From: DASXRU01 sp034665305
Lineage (GTDB): Bacteria > Acidobacteriota > Blastocatellia > Pyrinomonadales > Pyrinomonadaceae
DNA: 64,000 bases
Reading direction: 5' to 3'
Assembly: GCA_034665305.1 (NCBI GenBank)
Contig: JAXDFZ010000024.1
Coordinates: 372,001 to 436,000 of the forward strand
Below are positions 1 to 7,877 of this stretch, piece by piece (position 1 is the stretch's first letter; the number at the start of each line of letters is the position of its first letter). The notes beneath the pieces were generated by a model that worked only from the letters and a program-made list of their open reading frames with translations, made no database searches and was not told the origin of the DNA. The translations under genes and the position numbers were made by a program.

Positions 1-452
1 TTGAATCGAATGACGCCCGCGCGATCGATTACGTACGTCTCCGGAACGCCGTACACGCCGTAGTCAATGGCCACCCGGCCATCGGCGTCAGACGCACAAA
101 GCACGTAAGGATTTCCCATCTCGCTTAGCAGCGACAACGCATCTTCACGTTTGTCCTTATAGTCCAACCCGTAGATGGGAACGGCGCCGGAGCGCGACAA
201 TTCAACCAGCAGGGGATGCTCTTCGCGACACGGCATGCACCAGGTGGCCCAGACATTCAGCAGCCAAACTTTCCCACGCATGTCGGCGGCAGAGAAACTC
301 TTTGCCGGCTCCTGCAACTGCGGCAGTTGAAACGCCGGCGCGGGTTTGTTGATTAACGGAGAGGGAACTTCATGTGGATCGTGGCCCAGCCCGATGGCCA
401 GGAAAATCAGTAACACCACAAAAATCGCGAGGGGAATTGCGTACTTGCTCAT
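1..452 (-). CDS. ccmG: CcmG/DsbE-type thiol:disulfide oxidoreductase (3' part beyond window)
   Basis: Membrane-anchored thioredoxin-fold protein that reduces apocytochrome c cysteines before haem attachment. Read on the minus strand from the ATG at 452. A hydrophobic N-terminal anchor (about residues 5-22) is followed by a thioredoxin-like domain with the active-site motif WATWCMPCREEHP and the cis-proline region GVPETYVIDRAG. Both are typical of CcmG/ResA. The reading frame stays open to base 1, so only the extreme C terminus is missing. The ATG overlaps the ccmF stop by four bases (ATGA), which supports this start and translational coupling. It is the last visible gene of the ccm operon; ccmH, if present, would lie beyond the window. 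ResA is an alternative name, but the operon position favours CcmG. Confidence 0.9.
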   Translation of the reverse strand, partial: MSKYAIPLAIFVVLLIFLAIGLGHDPHEVPSPLINKPAPAFQLPQLQEPAKSFSAADMRGKVWLLNVWATWCMPCREEHPLLVELSRSGAVPIYGLDYKDKREDALSLLSEMGNPYVLCASDADGRVAIDYGVYGVPETYVIDRAGVIRF

Positions 453-2464
453 AACTCGTCTGCAGTTGCCGGCGCCAGTGGGGCCGCAATTTGCGGTGTC
501 AACTTCGCGCGCTCTTCGCGTTGCTTGCGCGCGGCCAAAGCGTAACGCCGGTCACTGACTGCCAGGCCGCCGCCCAATGCCATCAACACCGCGCCGCCCC
601 AAATCCACGTGACAAACGGTTTGTAGTAAACCCTGACACTCCACGCTCCGCCATCGACCGGCTCGCCCATGGAGACGTACAAATCACGCAAAGGATTGCT
701 GTCGATCGCCGTCTCAGTCATCACATTTTGGGTCGCCGTGTACGAGCGCTTCTCGGGATAAAGATTGCCGATGACCTTGTCGCGCCGGCTGACCTGCAGG
801 TCAGCTCGCGCTGCCATATAGTTTGGACCGGCTACGCGCGACACTCCGTTTAGTCGAAAGCTGTAACCTCCGGCAGTCACCGTGTCGCCGATATCCATGC
901 GCACGTCCTTCTCGGACTGATAGCCGGTAACGAGCGTCACGCCGACGATGAAAACAGCGACGCCGGCGTGGGCGAGCTGCATGCCGTAGTAACTGCGGCT
1001 CTGCATTCGCAACTTCTGCAATACGCTGAAGCGTCCGGATGTGCTGCGTACTCTTTCCCAGATATTGAGTAACGCCGAAGTTACAATCCAGAGTGCGAGC
1101 AGCAGGCCCAGGCTTACAAGAAGTTTCCACTCGCCCATTGCAAACGGAAGTAGCAACGCGGCGACGACGCTGGCTAGAAAAACCCAGCGCAGGCGCTGCC
1201 AAAGTTCGGGCACGCTCGACTTTTTCCAACGCGCGATTGGTCCAACGCCCATCGAAAACAGCGCCGGCACCATCAACAAACCAAAAACCTTATTGAAGTA
1301 CGGCGGACCAACTGAAAGTTTGCCCATGCCCAAAGCGTCGATGATTAAAGGATACAGGGTACCCAGTAATACCGACGCCGCCGCCACCGCGAGCAGTACG
1401 TTATTGGAAAGCAGGAAGGATTCGCGCGAGATTACTTCAAACTTGCTGCCCAGTCCCACATGCCGCGCGCGCCATGCATAAAGGAATAGCGAGCCGCCGA
1501 TGACTACCGCCAGGAATATGAGAATGAAAATGCCGCGCTTGGGATCGGTAGCAAACGCATGCACCGAGGTCAGCACCCCGGAACGAACGAGAAACGTTCC
1601 CAGCAGGCTCAAAGAAAATGCGGCGATAGCCAACAACACCGTCCAGCTTTTGAAGCCGCCGCGTTTTTCCGTAACTGCGAGCGAGTGAATCAGGGCCGTG
1701 CCCACCAGCCATGGCATGAACGAAGCGTTTTCGACTGGATCCCAAAACCACCAACCGCCCCAGCCGAGTTCGTAGTACGCCCACCAACTTCCGAGCGCGA
1801 TGCCGACAGTCAGAAACATCCAGGCCACTGTGGTCCATGGCCGCGACCAGCGCGCCCAGGTCGCATCCAGCCGGCCACTGATCAGCGCGGCGATCGCAAA
1901 CGCAAAAGCGACTGAGAATCCCACGTAGCCCATGTAAAGCATCGGCGGGTGCGCGACCATTGCCGGATCCTGGAGCAGGGGATTCAGATCGCGGCCATCA
2001 ATGGGAACCGGAAACTGGCGCGCAAACGGATTCGACGTCGTCAGCATGAAGAGCAGGAAGCCAACGCTGACGATACCCATAACGCTCAGGACGCGCGCGA
2101 CCATGTCGTCCGGCAAGTGGCGGCTGAAGAGCGAGACCGCTACAGTCCAAAGCCCGAGCATTAGCGTCCAAAGCAGCAGCGAGCCTTCGTGCGATCCCCA
2201 CGTCGCCGCCAGGCGATAGTGCAATGGCAGTTGCGAGTTGGAGTTCAGCGCGACATTGAGAACGGAAAAATCATTGGTGACGAATGAAAAGCCGAGACAG
2301 CAGAATGCAATTGCCACGAAGATGAATTGCGCCTGTCCCGCGGGAGGGGCGAGCGCGATCAGCGACCGGTTGCCGCGGGCGGCGCCAATCAACGGCAGAC
2401 TCGCCTGCGTCAGCGCCATCAACAGGGCGAGGATTAGTGCGAACTGTCCAATTTCAGGAATCAT
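449..2464 (-). CDS. ccmF: Cytochrome c haem lyase subunit CcmF
   Basis: Polytopic inner-membrane protein that takes haem from holo-CcmE and joins it to apocytochrome c. 671 residues, the usual family length, with many hydrophobic segments throughout. The tryptophan-rich WWD haem-handling motif is at about residues 235-250 (WGGWWFWDPVENASF). The conserved early segment with TWGSHEGSLLLW lies near residue 90. The C terminus contains a larger periplasmic portion followed by a last membrane segment, as in known CcmF. It sits between ccmE (37 bases upstream) and ccmG (4-base overlap). No frameshift or missing motif was seen. Confidence 0.95.
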   Translation of the reverse strand: MIPEIGQFALILALLMALTQASLPLIGAARGNRSLIALAPPAGQAQFIFVAIAFCCLGFSFVTNDFSVLNVALNSNSQLPLHYRLAATWGSHEGSLLLWTLMLGLWTVAVSLFSRHLPDDMVARVLSVMGIVSVGFLLFMLTTSNPFARQFPVPIDGRDLNPLLQDPAMVAHPPMLYMGYVGFSVAFAFAIAALISGRLDATWARWSRPWTTVAWMFLTVGIALGSWWAYYELGWGGWWFWDPVENASFMPWLVGTALIHSLAVTEKRGGFKSWTVLLAIAAFSLSLLGTFLVRSGVLTSVHAFATDPKRGIFILIFLAVVIGGSLFLYAWRARHVGLGSKFEVISRESFLLSNNVLLAVAAASVLLGTLYPLIIDALGMGKLSVGPPYFNKVFGLLMVPALFSMGVGPIARWKKSSVPELWQRLRWVFLASVVAALLLPFAMGEWKLLVSLGLLLALWIVTSALLNIWERVRSTSGRFSVLQKLRMQSRSYYGMQLAHAGVAVFIVGVTLVTGYQSEKDVRMDIGDTVTAGGYSFRLNGVSRVAGPNYMAARADLQVSRRDKVIGNLYPEKRSYTATQNVMTETAIDSNPLRDLYVSMGEPVDGGAWSVRVYYKPFVTWIWGGAVLMALGGGLAVSDRRYALAARKQREERAKLTPQIAAPLAPATADEL

Positions 2465-2501
2465 ACTTTATGAACGATCGGTAACCGGCAAGAAACTTAA
2501 G

Positions 2502-2960
2502 CTACTTGTCCACCACGGTCTTGGCCGAGTCGCGTTCGTGCTTCGCGGCATCAATCGCCTCTCCTGCTTGCGGAGGCATGTAGTTCTCGTCGTGCTTGGC
2601 CAACACTTGATCCGCATAAAACACGCCGTCGCTGCCGATGCGTCCCTGGGCGACGCAACCTTTGCCTTCCTTGAACAGATCGGGAAGGATGCCTTTGTAG
2701 ACGACGGGAATGGTTTTCGCTGTGTCGGTAATTATGAAGTGCGACGTCAGCCCGTCGTTGTCGCGTTTGAACGTGCCCTTTTCCACCAGCCCTCCAACGC
2801 GAAATGTTTTACCGACCGGAGCCTCCTTGGCCGCAATCTGTGAAGGGCTGAAGAAGAAAACGAGATTGTTCTGAAAAGCGCTAAGCACCAGCGCCGCCGC
2901 AATCCCCAAACCCGCCAGGCCGATGACAATGAAAGCAATTCTTTTATGACGACGTTTCAT
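2502..2960 (-). CDS. ccmE: Haem chaperone CcmE
   Basis: Periplasmic haem chaperone, anchored by one N-terminal membrane segment (about residues 8-28). It covalently binds haem delivered by CcmC and hands it to CcmF. 152 residues with the OB-fold core and the haem-attachment motif VLAKHDENYMP. His123 and Tyr127 correspond to the covalent His and axial Tyr of the family, so this is the HxxxY type. The C-terminal tail is charged and probably disordered. It lies 161 bases downstream of ccmD; that gap carries nonamer repeats. Confidence 0.95.
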   Translation of the reverse strand: MKRRHKRIAFIVIGLAGLGIAAALVLSAFQNNLVFFFSPSQIAAKEAPVGKTFRVGGLVEKGTFKRDNDGLTSHFIITDTAKTIPVVYKGILPDLFKEGKGCVAQGRIGSDGVFYADQVLAKHDENYMPPQAGEAIDAAKHERDSAKTVVDK

Positions 2961-2978
2961 GTTTACAACTCCGAATCG

Positions 2979-3154
2979 ACAGGATTAACAGGATTTACAG
3001 GATAAAGAAACGATAAGAGTCAAGAAACCAGAAAATCAAACCGACGTCACTCCAAGTTAAGAACTTAGCAAACCCAATGAAGTAAGCAACTAGAGGAAGC
3101 TAAAACGCTTCCCCTTGCTGTCTAATCATGTAAATCCTGTGAATCCTGTCTAAG
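2979..3154. repeat. Inverted pair of 9-base repeats between ccmD and ccmE
   Basis: At 2979-3003 the unit ACAGGATTW occurs almost three times in a row. At 3127-3154 the complementary form (AATCCTGTG type) occurs twice. The two blocks are inverted relative to each other and flank about 125 bases without a gene. The second block overlaps the 3' end of ccmD. The same kind of 9-base unit occurs upstream of the chelatase genes. The repeat boundaries and arrangement are read directly; any function is unknown. Confidence 0.75.
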
Positions 3155-3274
3155 CTTCCGCTTCCGCCGAAGCAGCAGCAGCACCTCGCCGCCAATGAGT
3201 ATCAGGGACGTCAGGTACGATCCCCAAACGTAGAACCCATAACCACCCATCGAGAGTGCGTTTGACCAGTCCAT
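3122..3274 (-). CDS. ccmD: Small haem-exporter protein CcmD
   Basis: 50-residue single-span membrane protein, in the position expected for CcmD immediately after ccmC (5 bases between the ccmC stop and this ATG). CcmD is the small subunit of the CcmABCD complex needed to release holo-CcmE. The sequence begins MDWSNALSMGGYGFYVWGSY, which fits the family's aromatic start, followed by a hydrophobic helix and a basic stretch (LLRRKRKLR). A longer in-frame extension upstream lies over ccmC and is unlikely to be used. The last residues (DSQDLHD) are encoded by the 9-base repeat block, so the tail appears to be repeat-derived. Confidence 0.8.
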   Translation of the reverse strand: MDWSNALSMGGYGFYVWGSYLTSLILIGGEVLLLLRRKRKLRQDSQDLHD

Positions 3275-3279
3275 AAGTT

Positions 3280-4020
3280 TTAAGTTGAAGCAGACGCAAT
3301 CAGCGCCGCGTTCTGTTCTCTTTCCAAAATTATGCAACGCAGGCGAACCAGCACAACCGCGATCGAGTAGAGCCAACACGCCGCGACCATAATCAACATC
3401 GCAGCCAGCATCGGCGGCGCCATGCTTGGTTTGTTCAGGATGCGAATGGTGGCGCCCTGGTGCAGCGTGTTCCACCATTGCACGGAAAAATAAATGATCG
3501 GGACGTTGATTACGCCAACGACTGCCAACACGGCGCCCGCGCGATCCGCGCGGCGCGCGTCATCGATCGCCGACTGCAGCGAAATGAATCCAATGTACAG
3601 AAAGAGCAAAATCAGAGTTGAAGTCATGCGCGCGTCCCAGACCCACCACGTTCCCCAGGTCGGCTTGCCCCACAGAGAGCCGGTTACGAGGGAAAGGAAC
3701 GTAAACATCGCGCCCGTGATTGCCAGCGACGAAGCCATCATCGATGCTAGGCGCGCGTTGAACGCCCAACCGATAGCCGCGTAGACCGCCATCAGTACGT
3801 AAAGCAACATTCCCATCCACGCCGCCGGCACGTGGATGAAGATGATGCGATAAGCATCTCCCTGTTGTGCATCGGTCGGCGCAATAACGAAGCCGACGTA
3901 AAGTCCCACTATGAATAAGAGCGCCGCGGGAATCGCAAACCAGGGAACCAGTTTGCCGGCCAACGGATAAAACGCCGCGGGCGATGCGTACTTGTACCAA
4001 TTGAATTTCCGGTGAGACAT
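3280..4020 (-). CDS. ccmC: Haem exporter protein CcmC
   Basis: Inner-membrane protein that loads haem onto CcmE. 246 residues, about six hydrophobic segments, and the family WWD motif near residues 128-140 (WGKPTWGTWWVWDAR). Conserved periplasmic histidines flank it, for example FIHVPAAW. It is encoded between ccmB (11 bases upstream) and ccmD (5 bases downstream) on the same strand. Length and motif spacing are normal for the family. Confidence 0.95.
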   Translation of the reverse strand: MSHRKFNWYKYASPAAFYPLAGKLVPWFAIPAALLFIVGLYVGFVIAPTDAQQGDAYRIIFIHVPAAWMGMLLYVLMAVYAAIGWAFNARLASMMASSLAITGAMFTFLSLVTGSLWGKPTWGTWWVWDARMTSTLILLFLYIGFISLQSAIDDARRADRAGAVLAVVGVINVPIIYFSVQWWNTLHQGATIRILNKPSMAPPMLAAMLIMVAACWLYSIAVVLVRLRCIILEREQNAALIASAST

Positions 4021-4031
4021 ATTCTATGACG

Positions 4032-4715
4032 CTATTCCAAAGATATTCGCAGCGCCGCCGACGTTGCCCAGGGCGCGAAAACGAGGGATAAAACAAGCAC
4101 TGCGCCCAGCAGATACACATTTGCCTGCGGGTTTCCGTTGGCGATGCTGGCGTCGACCGCGCCCGCGCCAAACACCAGCACGGGAATGTAAAGCGGCAAT
4201 ATCAGCAACGCTATCAGGACGCCACCACCGCGCAATCCAATGGTTAGCGCGGCGCCGATTGAACCAATCAAACTCAGTACTGGAGTTCCGATCAGTAGTG
4301 AAATGAAAAGCATCAAAAGCACATTGGGTGGCAAGTCGAACTGCAACCCCAGGACGGGCGCCATCAGGACCAGAGGCATCCCGGAAACCAGCCAGTGTGC
4401 AAATGTCTTGCCTAAGACTACCAAATACAGCGGCTGGGGAGTTAATAGCAACTGCTCCAGCGTGCCGTCGCGATAGTCGTTTGCAAACAGCCGCCCGAGG
4501 GAAAGTAGCGCGGCCAATAACGCTGCCACCCAGACAACGCCCGGGGCGATCGCGCGCAGCAATTGCGTTTCCGGGCCGACGCCGAGCGGAAACAAGCTCA
4601 CGACGATCACGAAGAAGAAGAGCGTCGACAAGACATCGGCTCGTCCCCGCCACGCCAGCTTTAGATCGCGTGTCACGATCCAGCCGAACATCGAAACGGG
4701 AGAAGGCGAACTCAC
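4032..4715 (-). CDS. ccmB: ABC transporter permease CcmB
   Basis: Membrane subunit of the CcmAB ATPase that helps release haem-loaded CcmE. 227 residues with about six predicted membrane helices. The segment ANDYRDGTLEQLLLTPQPL is the conserved cytoplasmic loop of CcmB. The start overlaps the ccmA stop by four bases (ATG at 4715, ccmA ends at 4712). A longer frame-shifted open frame covers the same DNA and was discarded because it lacks membrane segments. Confidence 0.93.
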   Translation of the reverse strand: MSSPSPVSMFGWIVTRDLKLAWRGRADVLSTLFFFVIVVSLFPLGVGPETQLLRAIAPGVVWVAALLAALLSLGRLFANDYRDGTLEQLLLTPQPLYLVVLGKTFAHWLVSGMPLVLMAPVLGLQFDLPPNVLLMLFISLLIGTPVLSLIGSIGAALTIGLRGGGVLIALLILPLYIPVLVFGAGAVDASIANGNPQANVYLLGAVLVLSLVFAPWATSAALRISLE

Positions 4716-5365
4716 GAGGCGTACCCCGCGCGTGCCGGAGAGTTGAAGTCCTCTGAAAGATCCAGCCGCTGAAGTTCGCCATCGTTGAATGCGAGTTCAT
4801 GATGCGTCGCGACGATTGCCATCCCATCACTGGCCAGGTGTTCCTTAAGCAACGACGTCATCAGGCCGACCGCGGCCTTGTCCAGCGACGTGAACATTTC
4901 GTCGAGGATCCAAACCGTTGCAGTGCAACTCAAGAGCCGCGACAACGCCAGACGTCTGCGTTGACCTTCTGACAGCAATCGCGCAGCGAGATTATGGCGG
5001 CCCGCCAGGCCCATCCGATCAAGAATATTCTTCGCAACTTCCTTGGAAACGCGTTTGCCGTTGAGGCCACTCGAGAAGGTTAGATTCTCCAGCGATGTCA
5101 GTTCTTCTTTCAAACCATTGCGATGTCCGACGTAGTTAATGGCTGTGAAATATTCCTCACCGAGAGAGCGAATGTTCGCACCCTGCCAACGGACTTCGCC
5201 TTGTTCAGGAATCGCCAGGCCGCAAATCAAGCGCAGCAGACTTGTTTTTCCGCTGCCGTTCGCTCCGGTCACTTGCAGCACTGAACCGGGGGTCAGGCGG
5301 AAATTCAATCCACTGAAGAGCCGGCGGTCGCCGCGCACGCAACTAAGGTTGATTGCCTCGAGCAT
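4712..5365 (-). CDS. ccmA: ABC transporter ATP-binding protein CcmA
   Basis: ATPase of the CcmABCD complex in cytochrome c maturation. 217 residues. Walker A is GANGSGKTSLLRLI (about residue 34), the signature is LSEGQRRRLALSRLL, and Walker B leads into ILDEMFTSLD. It is the first gene of the minus-strand ccm operon and is divergent from the split chelatase genes, with about 240 bases in between. All nucleotide-binding motifs are intact. Confidence 0.94.
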   Translation of the reverse strand: MLEAINLSCVRGDRRLFSGLNFRLTPGSVLQVTGANGSGKTSLLRLICGLAIPEQGEVRWQGANIRSLGEEYFTAINYVGHRNGLKEELTSLENLTFSSGLNGKRVSKEVAKNILDRMGLAGRHNLAARLLSEGQRRRLALSRLLSCTATVWILDEMFTSLDKAAVGLMTSLLKEHLASDGMAIVATHHELAFNDGELQRLDLSEDFNSPARAGYAS

Positions 5366-5607
5366 TTATCCTGAAGTACAACCGGAAGAACGGATCGGGA
5401 AATTTGAACGCGATAATAGCCGAGTCGTAACGGCGTTGTCATTGCTGGTCCGCAGATTACACAGATTGCGCAGAGGGTTTTAGTTCCTATCTGGGTAATC
5501 TGTGTAATCTGCGGATAACTTCCATAGTTGCCGAAGTACGGTTTTTCAGTTAAAAGACTTTCGCAGTAATAAGCGCCTGCCGAATTGCAACCGCATCAAA
5601 CTTGAAC
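5366..5607. promoter_or_regulatory. Divergent intergenic region between ccmA and the chelatase genes
   Basis: About 240 bases between two divergent operons, so promoters for both should lie here. I could not assign -35/-10 boxes with confidence. The only strong structure is the perfect hairpin at 5449-5515, listed separately. Confidence 0.4.
5449..5515. repeat. Perfect 19-base inverted repeat
   Basis: The arms 5449-5467 (TCCGCAGATTACACAGATT) and 5497-5515 are exact reverse complements, separated by 29 bases. The arm is built from 9-base units (CGCAGATTA, CACAGATTG), like the block beside ccmD. There is no T-tract straight after either arm, so it is not an obvious intrinsic terminator. It lies between two divergent operons. 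Confidence 0.85.
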
Positions 5608-7350
5608 ATGACGTTGAAGCAGAAACAAAATGAGCGCGACGCGCAGGTAAGTCGACTCTACGAGCAGCTCGTGGAGATCGAACAGCGGCTGATCCCGACC
5701 GGGTTGCATGTTTTCGGCCGGGCCGCGGAGCTGAAAGAGAAGGCGGACCTGTTGCGCATGGTCGCGTCCTTTGATCGGCCGGAGCACGGCGCGCGGGCTC
5801 TGCCGGAATTTGTAGCGGAGGCGCTTGGCATTGATGACTATCACGAACTGAAGCAGACTAACTCGACCAGCGAGGCGCGGGAACTGGTGGACGGAATCGT
5901 CGTAGAGGCAGTGAACGTGTTTTGCGAAAGTGGCGCTGACGCAGCGGTCACCTGGTTGAGTTCGCGAACCGGCAAAGACGCGGAACAGTCGCGCCCGACG
6001 TTTTTGCTGTTGGCAAAAGTTTCTGAGCAGCTCGACTCCAATCACGAGATGGAATCGCTGATGCGCGCGTTGCGCGGTGAATATATTGAGCCGGGGCCGG
6101 GCGCAGACATTGTGCAGAATCCTTTCGTGCTGCCCACCGGTCGCAACACTCACGCAGTTAATCCCTACTCAGTTCCTTCGCACATCGCTTTCGTGCGCGC
6201 AAGAGATACCGCCGATGCTTTGTTGCGCCGGCACTTTGAAGAGCATGGGCGATATCCGCGGGCATTGGCCCTGGTGCTTTGGGGACTGGACAATATTAAG
6301 ACTCAGGGCGAAGGCGTGGCCCAGGCGCTCTGGATGCTGGGATTGCGTCCGGTTCGCGACTCGCTGAATCGCGCGACCGAGATCGAAGTCATTCCCCTGG
6401 AAGAGTTGAACCGGCCGCGCATCGACGTGGTGATGACTGTGTCGGGAATCTTTCGAGACTTATTTACCCCAACCATGTCGTTATTGGATAAAGCGGTGCG
6501 GCGCGTCGCTGCGCTCGATGAGCCGCCGGAAATGAATTACGTGCGTCGCAACGTCCGGGAAAAGATCGACGCAGACCATGGGACGTTCGACGATGCGGTC
6601 ACTCGCGTGTTTTCGAATGCGCCGGGTAACTACGGCACGAATGTGAACTTCATGGTGATGCAGTCGGAGTGGGAAAACGATACGACCCTCGGCGATTTGT
6701 TCGTCACCCGCAAATGCTTCGCTTACACACGTGATTCCACCGGACGGAACGTTGCAGGTCGCGAGGCTCGAGATTTGCTCGATGATGCGTTATCGCGCGT
6801 CGAAGCGACCTACCAGAACATCGATTCATTCGAGGTTGGTATCACCGACGTCGATCATTACTTTGAATATCTGGGCGGAATTTCAAAGGCCGTGGAGACG
6901 CGTTCGCAATCTCGCCCGGCCATCTATTTGTCCGACTCGCTTTCATCCCAAACCAGAATCCGATCGTTGGAAGAGGCGGTCCGCCTGGAGACGCGCGCGA
7001 AAACGCTCAACCCCAAATGGTACGAGGGAATGCTGAAACACGGTTTTCGTGGCGTTGCCGAAATCGAGAACCATGTCGCCAACACGTTCGGGTGGAGCGC
7101 CACGGCGGACGCGGTCGACCCCTGGATCTACACCGAGATCAGCAAAACGTTCCTCCTGGATGAGGTGATGTTCCAACGCTTGATGGAATTGAATCCTTAT
7201 TCGGTGAATTCGCTAACGAAGCGATTGATGGAAGCGCACGAGCGTGGATATTGGAATCCGGATGAAGAGATTTTGGAAAAGCTGCGTGAGACTATTGCCT
7301 CCCTGCAAGATCAACAGCAGAGCAGCAACGCAGTCTTGGAGGAAGCATGA
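5608..7350 (+). CDS. bchH: Magnesium-chelatase H subunit, C-terminal part only (split BchH/ChlH)
   Basis: 580 residues matching the C-terminal portion of BchH/ChlH, the porphyrin-binding subunit of Mg-chelatase, from the segment corresponding to LMEIESRLLPCGLHV onward. Here it reads LVEIEQRLIPTGLHVFG near residue 20. Family segments in order: GEYIEPGPGADIVQNP, VLPTGRNTHAVNP, VLWGLDNIKTQGEG (about residue 223-236), VIPLEELNRPRIDVV, SGIFRDLF, RVFSNAPGNYGTNVN, LNPKWYEGMLKHGF, GWSATADAVDPWIY. It lacks the whole N-terminal 55-60 % of the protein, which is encoded 520 bases downstream by a separate gene. Start ATG 5608 is preferred over TTG 5602. Its stop overlaps the next start (ATGA). Family identity is strong; whether magnesium is the metal is inferred from resemblance to ChlH rather than CobN. 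Confidence 0.88.
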   Translation: MTLKQKQNERDAQVSRLYEQLVEIEQRLIPTGLHVFGRAAELKEKADLLRMVASFDRPEHGARALPEFVAEALGIDDYHELKQTNSTSEARELVDGIVVEAVNVFCESGADAAVTWLSSRTGKDAEQSRPTFLLLAKVSEQLDSNHEMESLMRALRGEYIEPGPGADIVQNPFVLPTGRNTHAVNPYSVPSHIAFVRARDTADALLRRHFEEHGRYPRALALVLWGLDNIKTQGEGVAQALWMLGLRPVRDSLNRATEIEVIPLEELNRPRIDVVMTVSGIFRDLFTPTMSLLDKAVRRVAALDEPPEMNYVRRNVREKIDADHGTFDDAVTRVFSNAPGNYGTNVNFMVMQSEWENDTTLGDLFVTRKCFAYTRDSTGRNVAGREARDLLDDALSRVEATYQNIDSFEVGITDVDHYFEYLGGISKAVETRSQSRPAIYLSDSLSSQTRIRSLEEAVRLETRAKTLNPKWYEGMLKHGFRGVAEIENHVANTFGWSATADAVDPWIYTEISKTFLLDEVMFQRLMELNPYSVNSLTKRLMEAHERGYWNPDEEILEKLRETIASLQDQQQSSNAVLEEA

Positions 7351-7877
7351 AGTATTCCTTAATTGCGAGATGCGCCTTTTTACTTCTTGCCGCGGCGAGT
7401 GTTGCTCTGGCACAGAATGGCAAAGGCGCCCAACGGCAGCAAGTGCCTGACGTTCGACAGACGACTGTAACCGGGGAACGGGCGAGGGAGATTCGTACCC
7501 TGCTTGATCTTCTTCCGGAAACACCTGGTGGCACCTCTCACATTTTAGGCGGAATCGACGTCGCTATCGAGACCTATCGGAAAGCCTACCCTAATGTTGC
7601 CGAAGCGGTGTGGCGGGAAATGGCCCCGGAACTTAGGCGGGATTTCGGTCCGGACAAACTGACAGAGCTTCTGGCCCCGGTCTATGCGAAGGAGTTTACG
7701 AGCGATGAGATCCGACAGCTAATTGCTTTTTTCCAGAGTCCGATCGGACAGAAGTGGAATGAAAAGTTCAGACTGCTCGGTAGAGCTTCTTTTGACGTGG
7801 GAGACATGCTCGGATTCATGATTGGCCAAAGGATGAACGAGATTCTGAAAGCGAAGGGATACAAGCTAGCGCGGTGA
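7347..7877 (+). CDS. Secreted DUF2059-like protein between the chelatase halves
   Basis: 176 residues with a clear Sec signal peptide (basic start, hydrophobic stretch to about residue 22, cleavage after ALA). A mostly helical domain follows, resembling DUF2059: YAKEFTSDEIRQLIAFFQSP near residues 111-130, then GQKWNEKF. DUF2059 proteins are periplasmic and of unknown function. It overlaps the preceding gene by ATGA and the following gene by GTGA, so the three should be translated from one message. A link to tetrapyrrole metabolism is suggested only by this position. Confidence 0.75.
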   Translation: MKYSLIARCAFLLLAAASVALAQNGKGAQRQQVPDVRQTTVTGERAREIRTLLDLLPETPGGTSHILGGIDVAIETYRKAYPNVAEAVWREMAPELRRDFGPDKLTELLAPVYAKEFTSDEIRQLIAFFQSPIGQKWNEKFRLLGRASFDVGDMLGFMIGQRMNEILKAKGYKLAR

